From Hyphomicrobiales bacterium (GTDB lineage Bacteria > Pseudomonadota > Alphaproteobacteria > Rhizobiales > Rhizobiaceae), in contig UEGR01000008.1 of the NCBI GenBank assembly GCA_900465685.1, forward strand, positions 62,001-126,000: 64,000 nucleotides of DNA, read 5' to 3'. The translations under genes and the position numbers were made by a program. The notes beneath the pieces were generated by a model, which saw nothing but the letters and a program-made list of their open reading frames with translations, was not told where the DNA came from and did no database searches. How positions within the stretch are numbered: position 1 is the stretch's first letter; each line of letters opens with the position of its first letter. Shown here one piece after another: positions 18,353-28,357 of the stretch.

Positions 18353-19420
18353 ATGAGTTCCAACCGCAAGCAATGGATTGTGGCTGCAGTAGTGGCGGCG
18401 CTGGCCGTCGGTGGTTACTATGCCTGGAAGGCCATGAACGGCAGCGGATTGCCCGACGGAATTGCCTCTGGCAATGGCCGTATCGAAGCCACTGAAATCG
18501 ATATTTCGACGAAAAGCGCCGGTCGTATCCGTGAAATACTTGCGAATGAGGGCTCTTTCGTCAAACAGGGCGAAATTCTTGCACGTATGGATACCGACCA
18601 GCTTGAAAGCCAGCGCGCGCAGGCAGAAGCGCAATTACGTCGGGCGCAGATCGGTATTGAGACGGCGCAAGCCCTTGTCACACAGCGCGAAGCGGAATTT
18701 GCGGCGAATCAGGCGACGGTTGCCCAGCGCAATGCGCAGCTTGACGCGGCTCAGCGGCGTTTGGCGCGCTCGCAGGCTTTGACCCAGTCGCGGACCGTTT
18801 CCGAACAGGTTCTCGATGATGATCGCGCCAGCGCGCAGGGTGCGCAGGCAGCGGTCGAGGCTGCGAAGGCGCAGCTTGCGGCCAGCGAGGCTGCCATCAG
18901 TGCTGCCAAGGCGCAGGTTGTCGATGCCGAGGCGTCGGTGGAAGCCGCGAAGGCGGCGATTGCCAGCATCGTTGCAGATATCAACGACGCAACCTTGGTC
19001 GCGCCTACGGCAGGACGTGTGCAGTATCGCGTTGCCCAGCCCGGCGAAGTGCTTTCGGCAGGCGGTCGGGTGCTCAATCTCGTCGACCTTGGCGATGTCT
19101 ATATGACGTTCTTTCTGCCGACTGCGCAGGCTGGTCGCGTCGCAATCGGTGCCGAAGCCCGCATCGTGCTGGATGCCGCACCGCAATATGTCATTCCCGC
19201 CTCGATTTCCTTCGTTGCCGATGTAGCCCAGTTCACGCCGAAGACGGTTGAAACCGAAGAGGAACGTCAGAAGCTGATGTTCCGCGTCAAGGCAAAGATT
19301 CCGCCGGAGTTGCTTCAGAAATATATCCAGCAGGTGAAGACCGGGCTGCCAGGCATGGCCTATGTGAAGCTCGATCCCGCTGCTGAATGGCCGAAGAACC
19401 TCGCGGAAACCGTAAAATGA
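18353..19420 (+). CDS. HlyD-family membrane fusion (periplasmic adaptor) protein
   Basis: 355-aa adaptor with one N-terminal membrane anchor (residues ~8-26). A lipoyl/barrel half follows ([20 protein letters not shown]), then a long Ala/Gln-rich coiled-coil hairpin (~70-200), and a return lipoyl half ([20 protein letters not shown]). It resembles E. coli YhiI, the partner of an RbbA-like ABC protein. ATG 18353 has AGAGGG 7 nt upstream; GTG 18344 lies inside that ribosome site. The start of the next gene overlaps its stop (ATGA). With the two following genes it forms an ABC efflux complex of unknown cargo. Confidence 0.92.
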   Translation: MSSNRKQWIVAAVVAALAVGGYYAWKAMNGSGLPDGIASGNGRIEATEIDISTKSAGRIREILANEGSFVKQGEILARMDTDQLESQRAQAEAQLRRAQIGIETAQALVTQREAEFAANQATVAQRNAQLDAAQRRLARSQALTQSRTVSEQVLDDDRASAQGAQAAVEAAKAQLAASEAAISAAKAQVVDAEASVEAAKAAIASIVADINDATLVAPTAGRVQYRVAQPGEVLSAGGRVLNLVDLGDVYMTFFLPTAQAGRVAIGAEARIVLDAAPQYVIPASISFVADVAQFTPKTVETEEERQKLMFRVKAKIPPELLQKYIQQVKTGLPGMAYVKLDPAAEWPKNLAETVK

Positions 19421-22197
19421 GTGAAGCTTCGGTCCAGTCTGGGGCGGGAGACGACAGCTTTGTCGTTCGCGCGAAGGGCGTAAAGCTGTCCTATGGCGCT
19501 GCGCAGGCGCTGCGCGACGTTAATCTCGATATTCCTGCCGGGCGCATGATTGGCCTGATCGGTCCTGATGGTGTCGGCAAGTCGAGCTTGCTTTCGCTCG
19601 TTTCGGGTGCGCGTAGCATGCAGGAAGGACATATCGAGGTGCTTGGCGGCGATATTGCCGACCGGAAGCATCGCGAATCCGCCTATCCGCGTATCGCCTA
19701 TATGCCGCAAGGCCTCGGCAAGAACCTTTATCCGACGCTTTCTGTTTTCGAGAATATCGACTTTTTCGGAAGGCTGTTCGGCCATGACCGGCAGGAGCGG
19801 GAGCGGCGCATTGCCGATCTTCTGGCGCGCACGGGCATGTCGCCCTTTGCGGATCGCCCGGCAGGCAAGCTCTCGGGCGGCATGAAGCAGAAGACGAGCC
19901 TCTGCTGTTCGCTGATCCACGATCCTGACCTTCTGATCCTCGACGAACCGACCACCGGTGTTGATCCCTTGTCGCGTCGCCAGTTCTGGGAACTGATCGA
20001 CGATATCCGCAAGGATCGGCCGGGGATGAGTGTCATCGTCGCCACGGCCTATATGGAAGAAGCGGAGCGTTTCGACTGGCTTGTCGCGATGAATGACGGG
20101 CAGATTTTGGCGACGGGTACGCCGAAGGAACTTTTGGAGCGCACAGGCACGCCCAATCTGGACGCTGCCTTCATCGCATTGCTGCCGGAAGAATTGCGAC
20201 AGGGGCATAAGGAAATCGTCATTCCGCCCCGCGCGCCGGGTGCTGATGCTGAGATCGCCATTGAAGCCGAACATGTCACGGTTCGGTTTGGCAATTTCAC
20301 GGCGGTCGATAATGTGAGCTTCCGCATTCCACGCGGCGAAATCTTCGGGTTTCTGGGTTCCAATGGTTGCGGCAAGTCCACCACCATGAAGGTGCTGACT
20401 GGCCTTTTACCTGCAAGCGAGGGTATCGCGCGCTTGTTCGGGCGCGAGGTCGATCCGAAAGATATCGATATCAGGCGGCGCGTTGGCTACATGTCGCAGG
20501 CCTTTTCGCTCTATTCCGAGCTGACCGTTCTTCAGAATCTGGAGCTTCACGCCAAGCTGTTCGGTATGGAGCCGGAACTGACAACGCGGCGCATCAAGGA
20601 GCTTTCCGCGCGTTTTGATCTGGCCGAAGTGATGGACGAGCTGCCGGATTCCATGCCGCTCGGCATCCGCCAGCGCCTGTCTCTGGCGGTGGCGCTGATC
20701 CATTCGCCGGATATCCTCATTCTCGATGAGCCGACCTCCGGTGTGGACCCGGTGGCGCGCGATGCGTTCTGGGAAATTCTGGCCGACTTGTCGCGCAAGG
20801 ACAATGTGACGATCTTCGTCTCGACCCACTTCATGAACGAGGCGGAGCTGTGCGACCGCATTTCATTGATGCATGCGGGCAAGGTGCTCATCAGCGACAC
20901 GCCGAAGGCAATCACGGCAAGCCGCAATGCGGCGACGCTGGAAGAAGCCTTTATCGCCTATCTCACCGAAGCCATCGGCGAGACGCCGCAACAGGCGGTT
21001 CCCGTCATAGAAGAAATGCCAGCGCCTGTTCAGGCTGCGAGCGGCCACGCCAAGCCTTCTTCAAGCTGGCTTCCCAATCCGCGCCGCATGCTTGCTTACA
21101 CGCGGCGAGAGGCGCTGGAACTGAAGCGCGATCCGATCCGCGCAACGCTCGCCATTTTGGGCACAGTGATTTTGATGTTCGTGATTGGTTACGGCATCAA
21201 TCTCAACGTTGAAAACCTGACATTCGCGGTGCTCGACCGGGATGATACGACAGTCAGCCGCGACTATACGCAGCAGATTGCCGGTTCGCGCTATTTTACC
21301 GAGATGCCGCCGATCACCGACTATAACGATCTTGACCGGCGGATGCGCAACGGCGAAATCAGCCTTGCCATCGAGATACCGCCGCGCTTCGGTGCCGATA
21401 TCGCGCATGGGCGGCCTGTCGAGGTGGCAGCGTGGATTGACGGCGCGATGCCCACCCGTGCTGAAACGGTGCGCGGTTACGTACAGGGCATGCATGCCAA
21501 TTGGCTGATGCAAAAGGCGCGCGAGCTTTATGGCAATGCGGCGACGGTGGGCAATTTCAATCTGGAAATTCGCTATCGCTACAATCCCGACGTCCAAAGC
21601 CTGGTGGCGATGGTTCCTGCGGTCATTCCGATGTTGCTTTTGATGATCCCCGCCATGCTTGCGGTTTTGAGTGTGGTGCGCGAAAAGGAACTTGGCTCGA
21701 TCATCAATTTCTATGTGACGCCGGTGACCAAGTTCGAGTTCCTGTTTGGCAAGCAATTGCCCTATATCGCGCTCGCCTTCCTCAATTTCCTGATGCTGAC
21801 CGCCTTTGCAGTCTTCATCTTCCGGGTGCCATTTACGGGGAGTTTCCTCACCTATGCAGCGGCGGCGCTGCTCTATGTCATCATCGCGACCGGTATGGGA
21901 CTGGTGCTTTCCACCTTCATGAGCAGCCAGATCGCGGCCATTTTTGGCACTGCCTTGCTGACGCTCATTCCGGCGGTGCAGTATTCCGGCATCATCGATC
22001 CGGTTTCGTCATTGCAGGGTGCGGGCGCATTCATAGGCAAGATTTATCCCACGACCTATTTCGTGACCATCTCGCGCGGGGTGTTTTCCAAGGCGCTGGA
22101 TTTCGGTGATCTTGCCGGGTCGTTCATCCCGTTGCTGATCGCAATTCCGGTACTGACGGTGCTGGCCATTCTCCTTCTCAAGAAACAGGCGGGCTGA
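19417..22197 (+). CDS. RbbA-like ABC transporter: two ATPase domains fused to an ABC-2 permease
   Basis: 926-aa hybrid. ABC domain 1 spans residues ~20-235: Walker [10 protein letters not shown], signature LSGGMKQ, Walker [17 protein letters not shown] domain 2 is at ~285-510: Walker [10 protein letters not shown] and Walker [14 protein letters not shown]. Its signature position reads [10 protein letters not shown] instead of LSGG, suggesting one degenerate ATP site. The C-terminal ~560-926 is an ABC-2 permease with an N-terminal helix, a long extracytoplasmic loop and five further helices. Architecture matches E. coli RbbA (YhiH). The start overlaps the hlyD stop by 4 nt, and the next permease starts 1 nt after its stop. 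Substrate unknown. Confidence 0.92.
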   Translation: MSEASVQSGAGDDSFVVRAKGVKLSYGAAQALRDVNLDIPAGRMIGLIGPDGVGKSSLLSLVSGARSMQEGHIEVLGGDIADRKHRESAYPRIAYMPQGLGKNLYPTLSVFENIDFFGRLFGHDRQERERRIADLLARTGMSPFADRPAGKLSGGMKQKTSLCCSLIHDPDLLILDEPTTGVDPLSRRQFWELIDDIRKDRPGMSVIVATAYMEEAERFDWLVAMNDGQILATGTPKELLERTGTPNLDAAFIALLPEELRQGHKEIVIPPRAPGADAEIAIEAEHVTVRFGNFTAVDNVSFRIPRGEIFGFLGSNGCGKSTTMKVLTGLLPASEGIARLFGREVDPKDIDIRRRVGYMSQAFSLYSELTVLQNLELHAKLFGMEPELTTRRIKELSARFDLAEVMDELPDSMPLGIRQRLSLAVALIHSPDILILDEPTSGVDPVARDAFWEILADLSRKDNVTIFVSTHFMNEAELCDRISLMHAGKVLISDTPKAITASRNAATLEEAFIAYLTEAIGETPQQAVPVIEEMPAPVQAASGHAKPSSSWLPNPRRMLAYTRREALELKRDPIRATLAILGTVILMFVIGYGINLNVENLTFAVLDRDDTTVSRDYTQQIAGSRYFTEMPPITDYNDLDRRMRNGEISLAIEIPPRFGADIAHGRPVEVAAWIDGAMPTRAETVRGYVQGMHANWLMQKARELYGNAATVGNFNLEIRYRYNPDVQSLVAMVPAVIPMLLLMIPAMLAVLSVVREKELGSIINFYVTPVTKFEFLFGKQLPYIALAFLNFLMLTAFAVFIFRVPFTGSFLTYAAAALLYVIIATGMGLVLSTFMSSQIAAIFGTALLTLIPAVQYSGIIDPVSSLQGAGAFIGKIYPTTYFVTISRGVFSKALDFGDLAGSFIPLLIAIPVLTVLAILLLKKQAG

Positions 22198-22198
22198 G

Positions 22199-23311
22199 AT
22201 GCGGATAGCCAACATACTACAGCTCGGCATCAAGGAATTGCGCGGCCTCGCCCGTGATCCGATGCTTCTGCTCCTGATCGTCTATGCGTTCACGCTGGCA
22301 GTCTATACGTCCGCGCGAGCGCAGCCTGAAAACCTCAGCAATGCGGCTATCGCCATTGTCGATGAAGACCAGTCGCCGGTCTCCAGCCGTATTACGGCGG
22401 CTTTTTATCCGCCTTATTTCGTGCCTCCCAAACTCATTTCGTCCTACGAAATGGACAGTCGCATGGATGAGGGGCTGGACACGTTTGCGCTGAACATTCC
22501 GCCGAATTTCCAGCGCGATCTGTTGGCCGGGCGCTCACCGACCATTCAGCTCAATGTGGATGCAACCCGCATGAGCCAGGCCTTCACGGGCGGCGGCTAT
22601 GTCCAGTCCATCGTTTCCGGTGAGGTGAACGAGTTTTTGAACCGCTATCGCGGCACGGCGGATACGAAGGTGGATCTCAATTTGCGATCCCGCTTCAATC
22701 AGGATTTGAACAAGAGCTGGTTCGGCGCGATCAACAATGTCATCTCGTCGGTCACCATGCTGTCGATCATCCTGACGGGTGCTGCGCTGATCCGCGAGCG
22801 CGAACACGGAACCATCGAGCATCTGCTCGTCATGCCGGTCACGCCTATCGAAATCATGGTCAGCAAGGTCTGGTCCATGGGGCTGGTCGTGCTGGTAGCT
22901 TCCGCTTTTGCGCTGATCTTTGTCGTGCAGGGCCTGCTGGCCGTGCCGGTTTACGGGTCGGTTCTCCTGTTTCTGGCTGGTGCGGCATTGCAGCTTTTCG
23001 CAACGACAAGCCTTGGTATTTTTCTAGCGACAGTTGCCGGTTCCATGCCGCAGTTCGGCATGTTGCTGATGCTGGTTCTGATGCCTTTGCAGGTGCTTTC
23101 AGGCGGGATGACCCCGCGGGAAAGCATGCCAGACATCATCCAGAACATCATGCTGGTGGCGCCCAACACGCATTTCGTCATCCTGGCGCAGGCAATCCTG
23201 TTTCGGGGGGCAGGCATCAGCGTGGTGTGGCCGCAATTTCTGGCCCTGATCGTGATCGGATCGGTGCTGTTTTACTTTGCGCTGCAACGCTTCCGGGCAT
23301 TCCTGCGATAA
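22199..23311 (+). CDS. ABC-2 type permease (YhhJ-like)
   Basis: 370-aa inner-membrane permease: one N-terminal helix (MLLLLIVYAFTLAVY), a ~150-residue extracytoplasmic domain and five C-terminal helices. Family landmarks are TGAALIREREHGTIEHLLVMPVTP split around the charged loop, and the PLQVLSGGMTPRESMP re-entrant region. It follows the hybrid ABC protein by one nucleotide and probably dimerises with that protein's permease half, completing the HlyD-RbbA-YhhJ efflux complex. An 11-bp stem hairpin ends the operon. Confidence 0.9.
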   Translation: MRIANILQLGIKELRGLARDPMLLLLIVYAFTLAVYTSARAQPENLSNAAIAIVDEDQSPVSSRITAAFYPPYFVPPKLISSYEMDSRMDEGLDTFALNIPPNFQRDLLAGRSPTIQLNVDATRMSQAFTGGGYVQSIVSGEVNEFLNRYRGTADTKVDLNLRSRFNQDLNKSWFGAINNVISSVTMLSIILTGAALIREREHGTIEHLLVMPVTPIEIMVSKVWSMGLVVLVASAFALIFVVQGLLAVPVYGSVLLFLAGAALQLFATTSLGIFLATVAGSMPQFGMLLMLVLMPLQVLSGGMTPRESMPDIIQNIMLVAPNTHFVILAQAILFRGAGISVVWPQFLALIVIGSVLFYFALQRFRAFLR

Positions 23312-23333
23312 TCAAAGATGTTTGAAAACAATG

Positions 23334-23379
23334 CCCTGAATCGCTTCGTTGAGAATGCGATTCAGGGAGAAGCCTTTTT
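23334..23379 (+). terminator. Hairpin ending the HlyD/ABC operon
   Basis: A perfect 11-bp inverted repeat (23334-23344 with 23357-23367) has a 12-nt loop, and a T5 run lies 7 nt later. It is 22 nt after the permease stop and before the cobalamin riboswitch. Confidence 0.6.
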
Positions 23380-23414
23380 GGCGCATTGCCAATCCGGATC
23401 AGCCTTGCTAACGC

Positions 23415-23640
23415 TCGAAACAGGAAACGGTTTCGCTGTAAAAGGCGGATGAAAAGGGAACGCGGTGAGGCCATCTGGCCAATTCTGCGACTGCCCCCGC
23501 AACTGTAACCGGAGAGCTATCTTCCATAATCGCTGAGGCGATTAAGCCACTGAGTGCAGACGCATTCGGGAAGGCGGAAGAACAGCGGCGACCCGGAAGT
23601 CAGGAGACCTGCCGTGTCCGGTCACCTAGTTTCGACACGG
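23415..23640 (+). ncRNA. Cobalamin (B12) riboswitch
   Basis: The canonical B12 box AGTCAGGAGACCTGCC is at 23598-23613. The other conserved blocks are present in order: GGTTTCGCTGTAAAAGG near 23430, AAAGGGAACGCGGTGA near 23454-23469 and GCCCCCGCAACTGTAA near 23494-23509. It lies directly upstream of the btuB-type receptor and should repress the uptake operon when adenosylcobalamin is plentiful. The GC-rich stretch after the B12 box (23614-23665) probably contains the expression platform. Exact boundaries are approximate. Confidence 0.95.
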
Positions 23641-23768
23641 GGCGTGTCGGGGCGCGGCTTTCCGTAGCGGTGACATTGAACAAATGTTGCCGCCGGAACG
23701 AGAGACGGGGTTTCCCTCATTTCTTCGACCTGCGGTCAGGCGACGCTGCCTTGCAGGAGAAGATACAG

Positions 23769-25643
23769 GTGCATATTTCAAGATTATCGATTTTACTGGC
23801 TGCGGCTTTTGCGGCTGTAAACCCCTTCGAGGCTTCGGCTCAAACTATCAGCGCCACGGATGATGCCAGCGCAGGCGTGGTTCTTGACACGATTGTCGTC
23901 ACGCCGCTTCGCCGCGCGACTTCGCTGCAACGCTCCACATCTTCGGTGACGGTTATCGACAAGGCCGAAATCGAGCGCTCGGCAGCATCCGATCTGCAAT
24001 CGCTGCTGAAAACCTATAGCGGCGTTTCGATCAAAACGAATGGCGGGCAGGGGTCCAAATCCGACATTTATCTGCGTGGCATGTCGTCCACGCAAACGGT
24101 TGTGCTGGTCAACGGTGTACGCTCGGCCTCGGCAACCGACGGGACAACAGCGCTGGCAAATATTCCGCTGACCTCCATCGAGCGCATCGAGATCGCCAAG
24201 GGTGGACATTCTGCCCAATATGGCGCGGATGCCATGGGCGGCGTCATTAACATCATCACCAAGCAAGGCGGAGCCTGTGGCGAGCGCTCATGGTGCGGCA
24301 GCCTGACCACGGGCGTCACCCACCCCTGGGGCGGCTATGCATCCGGCTCGATACAGGGACAAAGCGCTGCGGGTGTTGATTATGCCTTTGGCGCGGCGAT
24401 AACCGGCACTCAAGGCTATGATTTCACCAGCCCTGATACGTTTGGGCACGAGCCGGATCGGGACGGCTTCCTGCAAGGCTCGTTCAACTTCTCGCTCGGA
24501 AAAGACTTCGACTGGGGGAGGCTCTATGCGGACGGGCTTCTGAGTCGGGGCCGCAATCAGTATGACGCCACGGCTCCCTACGCCAATGAGGCTTACAGCA
24601 CGGCGTTCACGGGAAAAGTCGGCACGCGGATCGATCATACGGATGACTGGTCTTCGACAATTGAATTGAGCAGCGGCATCGACAGTAGCCGCAATTTCCG
24701 TAAGGGCGTGCCCGGTTCGGACCGCTATGAAACCAAGCGCTACGGCGTCTTCGCTTCCACGGAGAAGAGTTTCGAGACGGGGAAGGCAAAGCACGTTGTC
24801 ACCGGCGGCGTCGAAGCCTATCGCGAGACCATCGATTCCACCGTCGACTATGATGAGACGGGGCGCAATCTCGCGGCGGTGTTCGGACAATATTCTCTGG
24901 AATATGAAGCACTGCGCGTAGATGGCGGCGTGCGTTACGACCACAACCAGCAATTCGGCGACGTTACAACTTATAATATCGGCGCGAGCTATGAGATTGT
25001 TCCTGATCTAGTCGTGCGGTCCTCTTATGCGACCGGCTTTCGTGCACCGACATTCAACGAGCTTTATTATCCGGGCTTCGCCAATCCCGATCTGGAGCCG
25101 GAAAAGTCGCGCTCCTATGAAGTGGGGCTGAACTGGCAGATTTCGGCAGCGACCAGCCTCGATCTCGCGCTTTATCGCAACGAATTGCGCGACGCGATCA
25201 TGAGCACAGCGCCTTCCTATCTGCCCTATAATGTAGCGCGTGCGCAGATCACGGGCTTTGAGGCGACACTGGCCCATCGCTTCAATGACCAGTGGAGTGT
25301 GAAGGGGGTGCTGGATTTCAAGCGCCCCATTGATGAAGAAAACGATACCGATCTTGCCTATCGCGAACGCTTCAAGGCGACCGCCGAGGTGAACTATACG
25401 CCGTTCGAAGGGCTCGACCTGACGGGCCGTGTCTTTTATGGCGGCTCGCGCTATGCCGATGCCGCGAATACGCAGAAGCTTGGCAGCTATGTGACCGCCG
25501 ATTTCATAGCGCTCTATGCCATCGACAAGCAGTCCAAGCTCAAGTTTTCGGTCGAAAACATCTTTGACAAGGACTACCAGACAACCTCCGGCTATATTGC
25601 GCCGGGCCGTACCTTTAATATCGGCCTGACGCGCAATTTCTGA
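23769..25643 (+). CDS. btuB: TonB-dependent vitamin B12 receptor
   Basis: 624-aa outer-membrane receptor. A signal peptide (HISRLSILLAAAFAAV...EASAQ) precedes the TonB box (LDTIVVTP), a plug domain (~45-160, with LQSLLKTYSGVSIKTNGGQG and ERIEIAKGGHSAQYGADAMGG) and a 22-strand barrel ending in the aromatic terminus IGLTRNF. GTG 23769 is chosen because AGGAG lies 9 nt upstream and the signal peptide then begins correctly; the earlier in-frame start at 23670 is within the leader. The cobalamin riboswitch directly upstream and btuF-C-D downstream make B12 or a corrinoid the likely substrate. Confidence 0.93.
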   Translation: MHISRLSILLAAAFAAVNPFEASAQTISATDDASAGVVLDTIVVTPLRRATSLQRSTSSVTVIDKAEIERSAASDLQSLLKTYSGVSIKTNGGQGSKSDIYLRGMSSTQTVVLVNGVRSASATDGTTALANIPLTSIERIEIAKGGHSAQYGADAMGGVINIITKQGGACGERSWCGSLTTGVTHPWGGYASGSIQGQSAAGVDYAFGAAITGTQGYDFTSPDTFGHEPDRDGFLQGSFNFSLGKDFDWGRLYADGLLSRGRNQYDATAPYANEAYSTAFTGKVGTRIDHTDDWSSTIELSSGIDSSRNFRKGVPGSDRYETKRYGVFASTEKSFETGKAKHVVTGGVEAYRETIDSTVDYDETGRNLAAVFGQYSLEYEALRVDGGVRYDHNQQFGDVTTYNIGASYEIVPDLVVRSSYATGFRAPTFNELYYPGFANPDLEPEKSRSYEVGLNWQISAATSLDLALYRNELRDAIMSTAPSYLPYNVARAQITGFEATLAHRFNDQWSVKGVLDFKRPIDEENDTDLAYRERFKATAEVNYTPFEGLDLTGRVFYGGSRYADAANTQKLGSYVTADFIALYAIDKQSKLKFSVENIFDKDYQTTSGYIAPGRTFNIGLTRNF

Positions 25644-25657
25644 GGTTTTTTCGACGG

Positions 25658-26494
25658 ATGACGAGAGCGACGATCCTTGGCAGAAACTGGCTTCTGGCGC
25701 TGGCAGCCACGGTTTCGGTCGCTCTTTCATCTGCCGAGGCTGCACCACCGCAGCGCGTGGTGTCGATCAATGTTTGCACCGATCAGTTGGCGATGCTTCT
25801 GGCCGCTCCGGGCCAGTTGCAGTCGGTTTCTCATCTGTCGCGTGATCCGCAGCTTTCCGTGCTGGCCGGGCAGGCGGCGCAACTGCCGGTCAATCATGCG
25901 CAGGCGGAAGAGATTTTCCTCATGAAACCGGATCTGGTGCTGGCGGGCACATTTTCATCGCAGGTAACGGTCGATCTCCTGCGCCGGCTTGGTCTGCGCG
26001 TGGAACAGTTCGCGCCCGCCCGCTCCTTTGACGATATCGAAACACATCTGCAGCGCATGGGCACATTGCTGGGGCGCGAAGAGCAGGCGGATGCGCAGAT
26101 CGCCTCCATGCGGGCAGGGCTTGCGGCTATTGAAAAGCCGCAACATCGCAAGACTGTCGCGCTCTATTTCGCGAATAGTTACACCTCCGGACGCGGTACG
26201 CTGATTGACGAGGCGGTCAAGCTTGCAGGGCTGGACAATATTGCCGACCGGGCTGGCGTGAACGGTCCTGCGGCGCTGCCTCTGGAAATGCTGGTGATGG
26301 AAAAGCCGGATATGCTGATCCTCAGTGCGAATGAGCGCTCACCGGCGCTGGCTTTCCAGAATTTCCAGCACCCGGCGTTGCGCGCAATAGAACGCGAGGC
26401 GAAAGCAATGATGCTTCCTGATAATCTGACTGTTTGCGGCGGGCCGTTCAGTGTTGAAGCGGTGGCTAAACTTGGCGAGGCGGCGCGTGACTGA
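25658..26494 (+). CDS. btuF: Periplasmic cobalamin-binding protein
   Basis: 278-aa periplasmic protein with a cleavable signal peptide (NWLLALAATVSVALSSAEAA). The helical-backbone metal/cobalamin-binding fold begins QRVVSINVCTDQLAMLLA and continues with EEIFLMKPDLVLAG, then NGPAALPLEMLVMEKPDMLIL in the second lobe. It starts 14 nt after btuB and its end overlaps the start of btuC by 8 nt. The class is shared with ferrisiderophore-binding proteins, so the B12 assignment rests on the riboswitch and operon context. Confidence 0.9.
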   Translation: MTRATILGRNWLLALAATVSVALSSAEAAPPQRVVSINVCTDQLAMLLAAPGQLQSVSHLSRDPQLSVLAGQAAQLPVNHAQAEEIFLMKPDLVLAGTFSSQVTVDLLRRLGLRVEQFAPARSFDDIETHLQRMGTLLGREEQADAQIASMRAGLAAIEKPQHRKTVALYFANSYTSGRGTLIDEAVKLAGLDNIADRAGVNGPAALPLEMLVMEKPDMLILSANERSPALAFQNFQHPALRAIEREAKAMMLPDNLTVCGGPFSVEAVAKLGEAARD

Positions 26495-27488
26495 CAGTGC
26501 TCGTTTCGTGCTTTTGCTTGTCGGCCTCGCCTTGCTGGTTGCGGTACTCTTCGCATGGTCACTGCTGACCGGGCCAGCCAATATCAGTATGAGCGACAGT
26601 CTCCGGGCGCTGTTCAGCGGCGAGGGCGATGCCATCGTGCTGGTCATGCGCGAAATCCGTCTGCCACGCGCCTTGCTGGCGCTTCTGATCGGGGCATCGC
26701 TCGGCCTGTCAGGGGCGGCACTTCAGGGCTATCTGCGCAATCCGCTGGCAGAACCGGGATTGCTCGGCGTTAGCGCTTCGGCTTCGTTTGGCGCCGTCAT
26801 CGCTATTTATACGGGGCTGTCTTTGCTGTTTCCCTTGGCCTTGCCGTTGCTGGCGCTGGGCGGTGCATTCGCGTCGGTTTTTCTCGTCAAGCTTCTGGCT
26901 GGGCGCAACGCCGGAACGCTGGCGGTCATTCTGGCTGGTGTGGCCGCGACCAGCCTTGCCGGCGCGCTGACTGCTCTAGCGCTGAACCTGTCGCCCAATC
27001 CCTTCGCGGCCATGGAAATCGTGTTCTGGATGCTCGGTTCACTGGCGGACCGTTCGATGACCCACGTGATGCTGGTCGTCCCGTTTATCCTCGTTGGCTG
27101 GATCATGCTTTTGTCGCTCGGGCGGGCGCTTGATAGTCTGACGCTCGGTGCCGATGCTGCCGCAAGCATGGGCGTCAGTTTGGCGCGTGTGCAGCTTTTG
27201 GCCGTTCTCGGCACAGCACTTTGTGTCGGCGCGTCAACAGCGGTGGCAGGTGCTATCGGGTTCGTTGGCCTTGTCGTGCCGCATTTGCTGCGACCGCTGG
27301 TCGGCGCACGACCGTCGCGGCTGCTTGTCGCGAGCAGCTTGGGCGGTGCTGCTTTGCTGCTTGCTGCCGATGTGTTGGTGCGCGTCGCCTTGCCGGGACG
27401 GGAACTGAAGCTTGGCGTCGTGACGGCCTTGATCGGCGCGCCATTCTTCCTGTGGCTGGTGTTCAAATATCGCAGGCAACTCGTATGA
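26487..27488 (+). CDS. btuC: Cobalamin ABC transporter permease
   Basis: 333-aa FecCD/BtuC-family permease with about ten transmembrane helices. Landmarks: REIRLPRALLALLIGASLGLSG, GYLRNPLAEPGLLGVSASAS, the G-rich helix near WMLGSLAD and GAIGFVGLVVPHLLRPLVG, the coupling region that contacts the ATPase. It starts at GTG 26487 inside the end of btuF (8-nt overlap), with GCGAGG upstream; btuD starts within its stop (ATGA). The overlaps imply translational coupling of the importer subunits. Confidence 0.92.
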   Translation: MTDSARFVLLLVGLALLVAVLFAWSLLTGPANISMSDSLRALFSGEGDAIVLVMREIRLPRALLALLIGASLGLSGAALQGYLRNPLAEPGLLGVSASASFGAVIAIYTGLSLLFPLALPLLALGGAFASVFLVKLLAGRNAGTLAVILAGVAATSLAGALTALALNLSPNPFAAMEIVFWMLGSLADRSMTHVMLVVPFILVGWIMLLSLGRALDSLTLGADAAASMGVSLARVQLLAVLGTALCVGASTAVAGAIGFVGLVVPHLLRPLVGARPSRLLVASSLGGAALLLAADVLVRVALPGRELKLGVVTALIGAPFFLWLVFKYRRQLV

Positions 27489-28255
27489 CGGCGCTCTCGG
27501 TCCAAAATATCAGCGTGTCGCTGGGTGGGAAAACCGTACTGGATCGGGTTGGCTTCGATGCGGGTCCGGGCGAATTCATCGGCCTGATAGGTCCCAATGG
27601 AGCGGGCAAAACCACGCTTCTGAAGGCAATGCTCGGCCTTGTCCGGGCGGATGGCGCAGTTTTGCTGGATGGCCGAGCGATAGGCAGTCTCAATGCGCGC
27701 GACAAAGCCCGGGCTATTGCCTATCTGCCGCAGGAGCGCGATGTGGCCTGGCCCGTTTCCTCCCATATGCTGGTGTCATTGGGGCGTTCTGCGCTGAAAC
27801 CAAGCTTTGCTTCACTGGACGCTGGTGATGAAGGGCTGATCCGCTCGGCAATGCAGCGCATGGATGTTGAGGCTTTCGGCGAGCGTCCAGCCAATGCGCT
27901 TTCCGGCGGTGAGCTGGCGCGAGTGCTGATCGCGCGCGTTCTGGCTCAGGATACGCCGGTCATCCTTGCCGATGAACCGGTCGCCGGGCTTGATCCGTCA
28001 CATCAGTTGGCCTTGATGGAAAATTTTGCAGCGCTTGCGCATGAAGGCCGGACGGTGATCGCGTCACTGCATGAGCTGAGCCTCGCGGCACAATATTGCA
28101 CGCGGCTGATCATTCTCGATAACGGGCGTCTTGCGGCGGGTGGCCCGCCGCAGGATGTGCTGACCCCGGAGCGACTACGGCAGATCTATGGGATTGAGGC
28201 GCATATCCTGCATCTCGACGGCCAGTTCATCGTGCAGCCGAAATCCCGCGCCTAA
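27485..28255 (+). CDS. btuD: Cobalamin ABC transporter ATP-binding protein
   Basis: 256-aa ATPase of the BtuD/FecE/HmuV class. Walker A GPNGAGKTT near residue 38, Q-loop YLPQERDVAWP, signature ALSGGELAR, Walker B VILADEPVAGLDP and H-loop SLHELSLAA are all present, so it should be active. It begins within the btuC stop codon and ends the B12 uptake operon. The composite repeat at 28255 follows immediately. Confidence 0.93.
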   Translation: MTALSVQNISVSLGGKTVLDRVGFDAGPGEFIGLIGPNGAGKTTLLKAMLGLVRADGAVLLDGRAIGSLNARDKARAIAYLPQERDVAWPVSSHMLVSLGRSALKPSFASLDAGDEGLIRSAMQRMDVEAFGERPANALSGGELARVLIARVLAQDTPVILADEPVAGLDPSHQLALMENFAALAHEGRTVIASLHELSLAAQYCTRLIILDNGRLAAGGPPQDVLTPERLRQIYGIEAHILHLDGQFIVQPKSRA

Positions 28256-28357
28256 AGCGCATCCCGAAAAGTGTGAAACGGTTTTCGGAAAAGATGCGCG
28301 TTAAAACAAAGGATTAGAGCGCCGATCTGATCTAATCAGATCGAAACGCGCTCTAAA
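28255..28357. repeat. Composite palindromic intergenic repeat, copy 2
   Basis: The first hairpin pairs GCGCATC (28258-28264) with GATGCGC (28293-28299) around an internal CCGAAAA/TTTTCGG stem. The second (28315-28355) pairs TAGAGCG with CGCTCTA and contains CGATCTGAT...ATCAGATCG. The second half is an inverted relative of 16393-16431. It sits between the convergent ends of btuD and the Gfo/Idh gene and could terminate both. Confidence 0.78.
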
